Part shown: positions 1 through 5,188 of the stretch, piece after piece
Layout: the number at the start of each line of letters is the position of its first letter
Position numbering within the stretch: the first letter of the stretch is position 1
NCBI GenBank assembly: GCA_019241915.1
Contig: JAFAWI010000449.1
Location: forward strand, 1-5,188
Source: Alphaproteobacteria bacterium
GTDB taxonomy: Bacteria > Pseudomonadota > Alphaproteobacteria > ATCC43930 > CGMCC-115725
Length of the DNA: 5,188 nucleotides
Reading direction: 5' to 3'
Made by a program: the position numbers and the translations under genes
The notes under the pieces: generated by a model
What the model was told of the DNA's origin: nothing
What the model saw: the letters and a program-made list of their open reading frames with translations, nothing else
Database searches by the model: none

Positions 1-131
1 GCGAGTTCGCCTTTTCGGTAGATGTAGGTCAGCAGACCCGGCAGCTGGCCGCTATCGACATAGCGGCGGCACATCACCTCGTCGAGACGCTTGAGCCGCG
101 CCGACGACAAGCCTACCGCTTCCGCTTTCAT
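1..131 (-). CDS. Beta-lactamase-family serine hydrolase (class C-like esterase/peptidase), N-terminal fragment
   Basis: Translating leftward from the ATG at 131 gives 43 codons beginning MKAEAVGLSSARLKRLDEVM and continuing with a stretch that includes DSGQLPGLLTYIYRKGELA before the window ends. The pattern 'VGLSSxRLxRLDxVM...YVDxGxLPGLxTxIxRxGxL' is typical of the start of serine hydrolases of the class C beta-lactamase/esterase EstB fold. The catalytic SxxK and YxN motifs would lie beyond the left edge, so activity cannot be judged. The start is supported by GGGAGG at 143-138, six bases upstream; an in-frame ATG at 137 abuts that site and is less likely. No signal peptide is visible, so a cytoplasmic location is likely. 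It lies 106 bp downstream of, and on the same strand as, the SelA-like gene, so cotranscription is plausible. Family assignment is fairly sure; substrate is unknown. Confidence 0.75.
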   Translation of the reverse strand, partial: MKAEAVGLSSARLKRLDEVMCRRYVDSGQLPGLLTYIYRKGEL

Positions 132-137
132 CCGCAT

Positions 138-143
138 CCTCCC
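138..143 (-). promoter_or_regulatory. Ribosome binding site of the serine hydrolase
   Basis: On the minus strand this reads GGGAGG, a strong Shine-Dalgarno match, six bases from the ATG at 131. It decides between the ATG at 131 and the in-frame ATGs at 137 (no spacer) and 167 (no Shine-Dalgarno). Confidence 0.7.
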
Positions 144-171
144 ATGCTTGGCTTCCGCCGCGAGCATAAAG

Positions 172-185
172 TCGCCGAGCGGCGA
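172..185 (-). terminator. Weak hairpin in the gap between the SelA-like gene and the serine hydrolase
   Basis: TCGCC and GGCGA flank a 4-base loop, giving a perfect 5-bp GC-rich stem. On the minus strand it is followed by C and then TTTAT. The T run is only three bases, so this is at best a weak or attenuating terminator and may be chance in GC-rich DNA. Apart from this hairpin and the downstream Shine-Dalgarno, I see nothing notable in the 132-237 gap. Confidence 0.2.
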
Positions 186-237
186 TGGCGAGCGGCGCCC
201 GTCGCCGGTGCCGGCGGGCAGCCGGGGCGGCGGTCGA

Positions 238-1713
238 TCACGCCACCCTTTTGGCCTGCCAGGCGCCGGTGCCGAACTGGCTGCGGTTGACGATGCCGCC
301 GTTCTGGTCGCTCGCGGCTCCGAGCGCTACGGTCCCCGCCATGACCCCATCCGTGACCTGCCCTTCGAAGCGGTAGCTGAGGCGGCTCGCCTCGTAGCGC
401 TGCTCGAACGAGAAGCGCACGACATCGGCGTCGATCGCGCCGCTGACCGGCCCGTCGAATTGAGCCGATTTCTGCTGGCCTGTAAGCGCGCCCCCCTGTT
501 GTTCGAGGGCGAGCCGATGGACGCGGGCCCCTTGCAGAAACTCGACACGAAGTTCCCAATTGCCTGCGACAGTCAGCGCCGGACTGCTTGCCGGCGCGCG
601 CTCGGCCTGGGCCGAGACCAGCAGCGCGGCAACGACGGCGTCACCGACCTGCTCCGCCTCGCCCGGCTGGAGTTGGAACGGATCGACCGCAATCGAATTT
701 TCCGTCGCCGAGTTGTCGTCGAGCATCACGCGCGGCTCGCCGTCGAGCGCACGTTGGCGCAGCGCCAGCCCGTCCAGCGGGTAACGTTCGCGGTCCCAGA
801 CGATCTTGAGCCGCGGCACCCGGTCGACCCCGGCCGGCTCCAGCACCTCACTCGTCACGCCCGGGATTTGCGCGATGCGGCGCGCGATGGCGGCGCAGTC
901 GGCATCCCATCTCGCGCGTTCGGCCGCCGGGTCGCGCTCGCCGAACCAATGTTCGAGCGCGGCGAGGACGCCGATGATGTCCTCCTTCGACACCTTCATC
1001 GGGCGGCCCAGCGCCTGGTGCGGCGATCCGTTGCGCCACGCCGCCTCGACCAGCTTCTTGTTGCCGAGCAGCAGGCCCGAGGTTTGCGGCCCGCGCAAAA
1101 ACTTGCCGCCGCTGTAGATGACGAGATCGGCGCCGCGCGCCAGCCACGGGCTCGGCCGTTCGATGTGTTCCGAGGCGGCATCGACCATGATCGGGATGCC
1201 GCGCGGTTTGCACACCGAGGCAATCTCCTCGAGCCGCACACTGGTCAGGTGCTCCTGCTTGCCGAGCAGCACGACCAGCGCGACCGGTTGGCGCAGCGCC
1301 TCATCGAGGTCGGCGCGGGTCTCGATCTCGACGATCGTGCAGCCGCACATCCGCACCGCCTGGTCGTAGGCGAAGCGCTGCTTCGCCGGAATGATGACGC
1401 GATTGACCATGCCGTCGGTGAACGGCAGGCGCAGCATCTTGACCGGGTCGTTACCGGCGACACAGGCGGCGGTGCCGAGCGCGACCGCTGCGGCGCTGCC
1501 GCAGGTGACGATGCCCGACTCGGCGCCCGTGAGTTCGGCGATACGCTTGCTCGCGGCCGCCATCAGCTCGTCGAGATTGACAAACTGCTGCGACGCCGCA
1601 TCGACCGCCGCGCGCACCTGCGGCAGCATCAGGCTGCCGCCATGCATCGTGCGCACGCTGCAGCAATTGATGAAGGGCCTGACGCCGAGCGCGAGATAAG
1701 GGTTGGTGCTCAT
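238..1713 (-). CDS. SelA-like PLP-dependent enzyme (DgaE/SelA superfamily) with an extra C-terminal beta-rich domain
   Basis: This encodes 491 residues. Residues about 1-366 form a fold-type I PLP enzyme of the selenocysteine synthase SelA/D-glucosaminate-6-phosphate ammonia-lyase group. Supporting features are VTCGSAAAVALGTAACVAGN at 69-88 (cofactor phosphate region), MVDAAS at 176-181 with Asp178 expected to pair with the PLP ring nitrogen, and YSGGKFLRGPQTSG at 200-213 with Lys204 as the expected Schiff-base lysine. A short Ala/Pro/Ser linker (about 367-381) leads to about 110 residues starting VAGNWELRVEF. This part has alternating hydrophobic strands and a closing GTGAWQAKR, and resembles a small beta-sandwich or barrel that the core family lacks. 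No signal peptide is seen, so the enzyme is probably cytoplasmic. No SelB, SelD or tRNA-Sec is in the window, and the SelA N-terminal region is missing, so a role in selenocysteine synthesis is unlikely. A beta-elimination or lyase reaction on an amino-acid-like substrate is inferred from the family. An in-frame extension to 1848 exists, but the start at 1713 has GGAGG just upstream and gives the family N-terminus (NPYLALGVRPFINC). Confidence 0.85.
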   Translation of the reverse strand: MSTNPYLALGVRPFINCCSVRTMHGGSLMLPQVRAAVDAASQQFVNLDELMAAASKRIAELTGAESGIVTCGSAAAVALGTAACVAGNDPVKMLRLPFTDGMVNRVIIPAKQRFAYDQAVRMCGCTIVEIETRADLDEALRQPVALVVLLGKQEHLTSVRLEEIASVCKPRGIPIMVDAASEHIERPSPWLARGADLVIYSGGKFLRGPQTSGLLLGNKKLVEAAWRNGSPHQALGRPMKVSKEDIIGVLAALEHWFGERDPAAERARWDADCAAIARRIAQIPGVTSEVLEPAGVDRVPRLKIVWDRERYPLDGLALRQRALDGEPRVMLDDNSATENSIAVDPFQLQPGEAEQVGDAVVAALLVSAQAERAPASSPALTVAGNWELRVEFLQGARVHRLALEQQGGALTGQQKSAQFDGPVSGAIDADVVRFSFEQRYEASRLSYRFEGQVTDGVMAGTVALGAASDQNGGIVNRSQFGTGAWQAKRVA

Positions 1714-1717
1714 ACCG

Positions 1718-1722
1718 CCTCC
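1718..1722 (-). promoter_or_regulatory. Ribosome binding site of the SelA-like gene
   Basis: GGAGG on the minus strand, four bases before the ATG at 1713. It fixes this start in preference to the in-frame extension upstream to 1848, which would run through the promoter region and into the divergent gene. Confidence 0.65.
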
Positions 1723-1737
1723 AGTGATGCGAAAGGG

Positions 1738-1746
1738 ATTATAACA
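1738..1746 (-). promoter_or_regulatory. Extended -10 promoter for the SelA-like gene
   Basis: The minus strand reads TGTTATAAT, that is TG, one base, then a perfect TATAAT hexamer (1743-1738). This is a full extended -10 element for a housekeeping sigma factor. The best -35 candidate at 17-bp spacing is TCAGCA, matching only three of six consensus bases, which fits an extended -10 promoter that does not need a good -35. The start site would fall near 1731, leaving a 5' leader of about 17 nt containing only the Shine-Dalgarno. Its AT-rich core stands out sharply from the GC-rich surroundings. Confidence 0.55.
1740..1745 (+). promoter_or_regulatory. Possible plus-strand -10 element for the orphan-queC-queE cluster
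   Basis: TATAAC matches five of six -10 consensus bases and overlaps the leftward TATAAT because the shared core TTATAA (1739-1744) is palindromic. No convincing -35 or TG extension exists in this direction. If used, transcription would begin near 1752, about 29 nt before the ATG at 1781. It is the only AT-rich promoter-like sequence seen ahead of the rightward genes. Confidence 0.3.
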
Positions 1747-1780
1747 GTCGCCACATCGATTGCTGAGCGCACTTGCCGGG

Positions 1781-2053
1781 ATGGAGTTGCAACGACGGAT
1801 CGGGCCGGTGCTGGCAGTGCTGCTTGCCGGCGCCGCCGCGCATGCCAAGGAGCCGGAAGCAGCAGCGCTGTATCGGGCAATGACGCCGCTCGGCGCGGTT
1901 CATTTCGTCCGCTGCTGGCATCTCGAGCGCGATTATTATGAGCTGCGACGCCGCATTGCCGAGACCGGCGTTGTTTGGCGCAGACAGGAGTCGGAGCAGC
2001 GATGGGAAGACATTCGCGATGCGCGGCGCCAAACCTGCCTCTTGGGCTGGTGA
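1781..2053 (+). CDS. Small putative secreted protein of unknown function
   Basis: This encodes 90 residues that I do not recognise. Residues 1-22 look like a Sec signal peptide: basic n-region (MELQRR), hydrophobic core (VLAVLLAGAAA), and an A-H-A cleavage site before KEPEAA. The mature part of about 68 residues is charged and Arg/Glu-rich with several aromatic residues, has two cysteines (45 and 86) that could pair in the periplasm, and looks largely helical. Codon third positions are mostly G/C, though less strictly than in queC, so it is probably a real gene. No clear Shine-Dalgarno precedes ATG 1781; an in-frame TTG at 1760 is an alternative start that would spoil the charged n-region. 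Its stop lies 10 bp before queC, suggesting cotranscription, but a secreted protein has no obvious link to cytoplasmic preQ0 synthesis. Confidence 0.55.
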   Translation: MELQRRIGPVLAVLLAGAAAHAKEPEAAALYRAMTPLGAVHFVRCWHLERDYYELRRRIAETGVVWRRQESEQRWEDIRDARRQTCLLGW

Positions 2054-2063
2054 AGCGGTGACG

Positions 2064-2771
2064 ATGCCGATCCGCGAGCCGGCCCTGGTGCTGTTTTCCG
2101 GCGGGCAGGATTCGGCGACCTGCCTCGCCTGGGCGCTCGGCGCCTTCGATCGAGTCGAGACGATCGGTTTCGATTACGGCCAGCGGCACCGCGTCGAACT
2201 CGCCTGCCGCGACCGCTTGGCCGAGCGGCTGCGGCGCGAGTTTCCGGGATGGGGACCCAAGCTTGGCGCTGACCGTATCGTAGACCTCAGCGTGCTCGGG
2301 CAAATCAGCGAGACCGCGCTGACCAGCGATGCCGCGATCGCCTTTACCGAGAGCGGCCTGCCCACGACATTCGTTCCCGGGCGCAATTTGCTGTTCTTCG
2401 CCTTTGCGGCGGCGATCGGATACCGCCGCGGGCTGCGGCACCTCGTCGGCGGCATGTGCGAGACCGACTACGCGGGCTATCCCGATTGCCGCGACGACGC
2501 GCTGAAAGCGCTGCAGGTGGCGCTGACACTGGGGATGAACAAGCGGTTTGTCATCCACACCCCGTTGATGTGGCGGGACAAGCGGGCGACCTGGCAACTG
2601 GCATACGAGCTGGGTGGCGACGCGCTGGTCGAACTCATCCGCGAAGAGAGCCATAGCTGCTATCTCGGCGAACGCAGTGTGCTGCACGACTGGGGTTACG
2701 GCTGCGGCACTTGCCCAGCCTGTGAATTGCGCCGCAACGGCTGGGAAGCGTTCGCCAGCGCCCGATCATGA
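2064..2771 (+). CDS. queC: 7-cyano-7-deazaguanine (preQ0) synthase QueC
   Basis: QueC uses ATP and ammonia to convert 7-carboxy-7-deazaguanine to preQ0 in the cytoplasm, a step toward queuosine in tRNA. The 235 residues match the usual family length. The ATP-pyrophosphatase P-loop is FSGGQDSAT at 11-19, followed by GFDYGQRH at 35-42 and VPGRN at 104-108. The zinc site is Cys199 plus CGTCPAC at 214-220 (Cys214, Cys217, Cys220). The 14 residues between Cys199 and Cys214 are longer than the classical spacing; I recall this as an alphaproteobacterial feature. The reading frame stays open upstream to 1938, but that extension overlaps the small secreted gene and has no family similarity, so ATG 2064 is chosen. 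GTG 2058 is a possible alternative. The Shine-Dalgarno is weak (GGTGAAG at 2049-2055), so coupling to the preceding gene is plausible. It overlaps queE by 4 nt. Confidence 0.96.
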   Translation: MPIREPALVLFSGGQDSATCLAWALGAFDRVETIGFDYGQRHRVELACRDRLAERLRREFPGWGPKLGADRIVDLSVLGQISETALTSDAAIAFTESGLPTTFVPGRNLLFFAFAAAIGYRRGLRHLVGGMCETDYAGYPDCRDDALKALQVALTLGMNKRFVIHTPLMWRDKRATWQLAYELGGDALVELIREESHSCYLGERSVLHDWGYGCGTCPACELRRNGWEAFASARS

Positions 2772-3400
2772 GCTACGCGGTCAAGGAGATTTTCTACACC
2801 CTCCAGGGCGAGGGGGCGCTGACCGGGCGGCCGGCGGTGTTCTGCCGTTTTGCCGGGTGCAATCTGTGGTCGGGGCGCGAAGAGGATCGCGCGGTTGCGG
2901 CCTGCAGTTTCTGCGATACCGACTTCGTCGGCACCGGCGGCACCGAGGGCGGACGTTATGCCGATGCCCACTCGCTGGCGGACAAGGTGGCGGAGCTGTG
3001 GCCGGCCGGGCAGCGTACCAAATTCGTCGTCTGCACCGGCGGCGAGCCGCTGTTGCAGCTCGATTCACCGCTGATCGAGGCGCTGCACCGGCGCGGTTTT
3101 GAGATCGCGGTCGAGACCAACGGCACGATCCCGCTGCCGCCCGACCTCGACTGGGTCTGCGTCAGCCCCAAAGGCGGCAACCCGGTGGTGGTCACGGCAG
3201 GCGACGAGCTCAAGGTGGTGGTGCCGCAAGCGGGGCTCGACCCACTGGCCTTCGCCGATCTTGCGTTTCGCCGGTTCTCGGTGCAGCCGATGGACGGACC
3301 GGACCGCGCGGGCAATACGGCATGGGCAATCCGATTCTGCCTCGACCATCCGCAATGGCAGCTCTCGCTGCAGACGCACAAGGTGACCGGTATTCGCTAG
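2768..3400 (+). CDS. queE: 7-carboxy-7-deazaguanine synthase QueE (radical SAM)
   Basis: QueE converts 6-carboxy-tetrahydropterin to 7-carboxy-7-deazaguanine using S-adenosylmethionine and a [4Fe-4S] cluster, directly feeding QueC. The 210 residues match the family's compact, incomplete TIM-barrel form. FYTLQGEG at 9-16 is the family N-terminal motif. The cluster ligands are Cys31, Cys46 and Cys49, spaced CX14CX2C rather than the CX3CX2C of most radical SAM enzymes; this is the form known from Burkholderia-type QueE. TGGEP at 90-94 is the SAM-binding GGE motif, ETNGT lies at 116-120, and QTHK at 202-205 closes the protein. The start codon shares ATGA with the queC stop, so translational coupling is likely, and no separate Shine-Dalgarno is visible. 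All key residues are present. It ends 18 bp short of the convergent acyltransferase gene. Confidence 0.96.
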   Translation: MSYAVKEIFYTLQGEGALTGRPAVFCRFAGCNLWSGREEDRAVAACSFCDTDFVGTGGTEGGRYADAHSLADKVAELWPAGQRTKFVVCTGGEPLLQLDSPLIEALHRRGFEIAVETNGTIPLPPDLDWVCVSPKGGNPVVVTAGDELKVVVPQAGLDPLAFADLAFRRFSVQPMDGPDRAGNTAWAIRFCLDHPQWQLSLQTHKVTGIR

Positions 3401-3418
3401 GAGAGGGCATCCGGTGTC

Positions 3419-4330
3419 TCAATCGGGCCAGCGGCGGTGCACCCAGAGCCACTGCTCCGGCCGGTCGCGTATCCATTCCTCCAGGCGCGCGTTTACCGCC
3501 GCCATGACCGCGGCAATGGCGGCCTGGCGGTCTTTGATGTCCGGCAGTTCCAGCACCGGGGTCACGGTCAGCCGGAAATGCGCGCCGCGCAAACGTTCGC
3601 TGCGCACCGGGATGATGTCGCAATCGTAGCGCAGCGCGAGCCGGGCGAGCGCGTCCGCGGTCATCGCGTCGCGGCCGAAAAACGGCACCGGCATGCCGTC
3701 GTTCATCTTCTGGTCGGCGAGCATGCCGAGATGCTTCCCTTCGCGCAGCGCGGCGACCAGCCGGCGCGAGGCTTGTGTGCCCTTTGACACGAACTCGGTG
3801 ATCTTGCCCGGCCGCAAGCCGACGATCATCCGGTCGACCAGTGGGTTGTTGGCCGCGCGGTAGGCGTGCACCACCGACAGCCCATACTGTTCGGCGGCGA
3901 TGGGCGCGATTTCCCAATTGCCGAGATGGCCCGCCACCAGAATGATCTGCCGGCCCGCCGCCACTGCGCGGTCGATATGCTCGACACCGACCACCTCGAC
4001 GCGCCCGCCGGGACCGAACGCCGTCAGCCTCGGCAGATGCGGATACTCGAACACGACGCGGCCGAGATTGTCCCACATGCCGCGGACCACGGTGTCGATT
4101 TCCGCCTCGCTCAGTTCGGGCAAGGCCGCGCGCAGATTGAGCCGGGCCCGCTTGTTGACGCCAAGCCGCGGCCCGATCCAGCGCGCGAGCCTGCCGCCGA
4201 CGGCCGACGCCCAATCGAGCGGCAGCGCGCGGATCGCGCCAAAGCCGAGTCTCGTCAGCCAAGCCTCGACATGGTAGCGCCAGGGCAGGCCCTCGTACGG
4301 CACTTCAGGCGCGGATGCGGCGATTGCCAT
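3419..4330 (-). CDS. Lipid A biosynthesis acyltransferase, LpxL/HtrB family
   Basis: The family transfers a secondary fatty acyl chain to the Kdo-lipid A precursor at the inner face of the cytoplasmic membrane. The 303 residues fit the usual length of about 300. The catalytic HX4(D/E) motif is HLGNWE with His135 and Glu140. Other family signatures are MWDNLGRVVFEYPHL at 85-99, the ADQKMNDGMPVPFFG segment at 205-219, and the closing PEQWLWVHRRW at 291-301. A hydrophobic N-terminal segment around 28-53 may associate with the membrane. The chosen ATG at 4330 overlaps the end of lpxK by 26 bp and lacks a clear Shine-Dalgarno; a GTG at 4303, just after the lpxK stop, is an alternative start. It directly follows lpxK, as expected for an operon acting on consecutive intermediates. 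Acyl-chain length and whether it is LpxL or a paralogue such as LpxM cannot be told from sequence, so no symbol is given. Confidence 0.92.
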   Translation of the reverse strand: MAIAASAPEVPYEGLPWRYHVEAWLTRLGFGAIRALPLDWASAVGGRLARWIGPRLGVNKRARLNLRAALPELSEAEIDTVVRGMWDNLGRVVFEYPHLPRLTAFGPGGRVEVVGVEHIDRAVAAGRQIILVAGHLGNWEIAPIAAEQYGLSVVHAYRAANNPLVDRMIVGLRPGKITEFVSKGTQASRRLVAALREGKHLGMLADQKMNDGMPVPFFGRDAMTADALARLALRYDCDIIPVRSERLRGAHFRLTVTPVLELPDIKDRQAAIAAVMAAVNARLEEWIRDRPEQWLWVHRRWPD

Positions 4331-5188
4331 ACCCGGCGCGTTGCAGCGTGGTTGCCAGCAGCGATTCCATTGCCGGTTCATCGCTCCATCGAAGCGCGAC
4401 CGCAAGCGCCTCAATGCCGGTACGCTCGCCGCGGCCGAGCCTCACCCAATCCTTTTCGGTAGTGACGAGCCGCGCGCCGTGACGCCGCGCCTCGTCATGG
4501 AGCCGTGCCAATTCTGCTGCTTGGTAGCGGTGGTGGTCGGGAAAAGCATGCTGCGCCGCGAGCCGGGCGCCACAGCCGCGCAGCGTCGCGAAGAATTTTT
4601 CCGGTCGGCCAATGCCGGCAAAGGCGATGACGGTCGCGCCGGCCATGCGTTCCCCTTGAAGGGGCACAACTGCTGCGTGCAACACCGGCCGGCCGAGGTT
4701 GTCAAACTCGCCGCCGGTGCCGCCCTCGCCGACCACAACCACAGCATCGGCGCGCGCCAAGCCGGCCGCGATTGGCTCGCGCAGCGGGCCGGACGGGATC
4801 AGCCGGCGGTTGCCAAAGCCGTAGCCGCCATCGACAACAAGTAGCGCCAGGTCCTTTGCCACATGCGGGTTCTGGAAACCGTCATCGAGCAGCACGGCCT
4901 CGGCGCCGGCGGAGACGGCGGCGCGCACACCGGCCGCGCGGTCGCGCGCCACCCAGCTGGGGGTCTGCGATGCGGCAACCAGCGCCTCGTCGCCAACCTG
5001 GCTGGCGACGTGCGTCGCCGCGTCGACGCGCAGCGGCCCGGAGAGGCTGCCGCCGTAGCCGCGGGAGACAATGTGTGCGGCGATTCCCCCGCGGGCCATC
5101 ACCGCGGCTAACGACAGTACGACTGGCGTCTTGCCAGAGCCCCCGGCGACAAGGTTGCCGACGCAGATGACCGGCACGGGTGCCCGGT
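4305..5188 (-). CDS. lpxK: Tetraacyldisaccharide 4'-kinase LpxK, N-terminus missing at the window edge
   Basis: LpxK phosphorylates the 4' position of the tetraacyl disaccharide 1-phosphate to form lipid IVA at the inner membrane. The window holds 293 complete codons, running in frame off the right edge. The visible start GAPVPVICVGNLVAGGSGKT is the family core: Walker A is GGSGKT at fragment residues 15-20. SRGYGG follows at 41-46, GDEA at 66-69, the catalytic DDGFQ at 101-105 and the DGGYGFGNRRLIPSGPLREP block at 119-138. FPDHHRY (215-221) and TTEKDWVRL (242-250) are the C-terminal signatures. The GTG at 5177 is internal: in-frame residues upstream (GAP) already fit the family. The membrane-associated N-terminal helix, probably 40-50 residues, is therefore off-window. 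The gene ends within the start of the LpxL-type gene, so the two are likely cotranscribed and translationally coupled. Confidence 0.95.
   Translation of the reverse strand, partial: RAPVPVICVGNLVAGGSGKTPVVLSLAAVMARGGIAAHIVSRGYGGSLSGPLRVDAATHVASQVGDEALVAASQTPSWVARDRAAGVRAAVSAGAEAVLLDDGFQNPHVAKDLALLVVDGGYGFGNRRLIPSGPLREPIAAGLARADAVVVVGEGGTGGEFDNLGRPVLHAAVVPLQGERMAGATVIAFAGIGRPEKFFATLRGCGARLAAQHAFPDHHRYQAAELARLHDEARRHGARLVTTEKDWVRLGRGERTGIEALAVALRWSDEPAMESLLATTLQRAGYGNRRIRA

Noticed and set aside
1714..1848. N-terminal extension of the SelA-like protein (start at 1848)
   Set aside because: It would cover the extended -10 promoter and overlap the divergent gene; the ATG at 1713 has GGAGG just upstream and gives the expected family N-terminus.
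91..1941. 616-codon open frame on the plus strand, antisense to the SelA-like gene
   Set aside because: It mirrors the minus-strand gene in GC-rich DNA, is Arg/His/Asp-rich without any domain pattern, has no ribosome site, and runs across the divergent promoter. The opposite strand has clear PLP-enzyme motifs.
1938..2063. 42-residue N-terminal extension of QueC
   Set aside because: The extension has no family similarity and lies out of frame over the small secreted gene; ATG 2064 gives the normal QueC length and N-terminus.
1714..2063. preQ1 riboswitch upstream of queC
   Set aside because: I looked for a short H-type pseudoknot with an A-rich tail ahead of the operon and of queC and saw none; the leader is short and GC-rich.
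1710..2687. 325-codon minus-strand frame opposite queC
   Set aside because: Antisense shadow of queC and the small secreted gene; no recognisable motifs, while queC on the plus strand has all catalytic and zinc residues.
3210..4262. 350-codon minus-strand frame overlapping the LpxL-type gene in another frame
   Set aside because: Arg/Ala/Gly-rich out-of-frame translation of the acyltransferase region; the true frame contains HX4E and the other family signatures.
5175..5177. GTG at 5177 as the lpxK start
   Set aside because: It would leave the protein without its N-terminal membrane helix, and in-frame residues upstream already match the family, so the gene continues beyond the window.

Overview
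The window is a GC-rich (roughly two-thirds G+C), densely packed bacterial chromosome segment. The protein sequences and gene arrangement look alphaproteobacterial: the QueC C-terminus has the long first-to-second zinc-cysteine spacing seen in that class, and lpxK is followed by an LpxL/HtrB-type acyltransferase. Genus cannot be assigned from this sequence; a Rhodospirillales- or Hyphomicrobiales-like lineage is an inference.

Layout, left to right. (1) A minus-strand pair. A SelA-like PLP-dependent enzyme with an extra C-terminal beta-rich domain (238-1713) is followed 106 bp downstream by the first 43 codons of a beta-lactamase-family serine hydrolase (131 down to the left edge). (2) A 67-bp divergent intergenic region (1714-1780) with a perfect extended -10 element firing leftward and an overlapping -10-like element facing right. 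(3) A plus-strand cluster: a 90-residue putative secreted protein of unknown function (1781-2053), then queC (2064-2771) and queE (2768-3400), two enzymes of the 7-deazaguanine (queuosine precursor) pathway, overlapping by 4 nt. (4) A minus-strand lipid A pair converging on queE: lpxK (N-terminus off the right edge, ending at 4305) and an lpxL/htrB-type acyltransferase (3419-4330), overlapping by 26 bp.

How the genes work together. QueE makes 7-carboxy-7-deazaguanine (CDG) and QueC converts it to preQ0, so these are consecutive steps. FolE, QueD and QueF must be encoded elsewhere. LpxK phosphorylates the tetraacyl disaccharide precursor to lipid IVA, and the LpxL-type enzyme then adds a secondary acyl chain; again consecutive steps. 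The SelA-like enzyme and the serine hydrolase may form a small catabolic or amino-acid-modifying unit, but their substrates cannot be read from sequence.

Most of the window is ordinary housekeeping. The least explained parts are the C-terminal domain fused to the SelA-like enzyme, the small secreted orphan ahead of queC, and the symmetric divergent promoter. I see no mobile element, CRISPR array, tRNA, rRNA or riboswitch, and no clearly novel multi-gene system.
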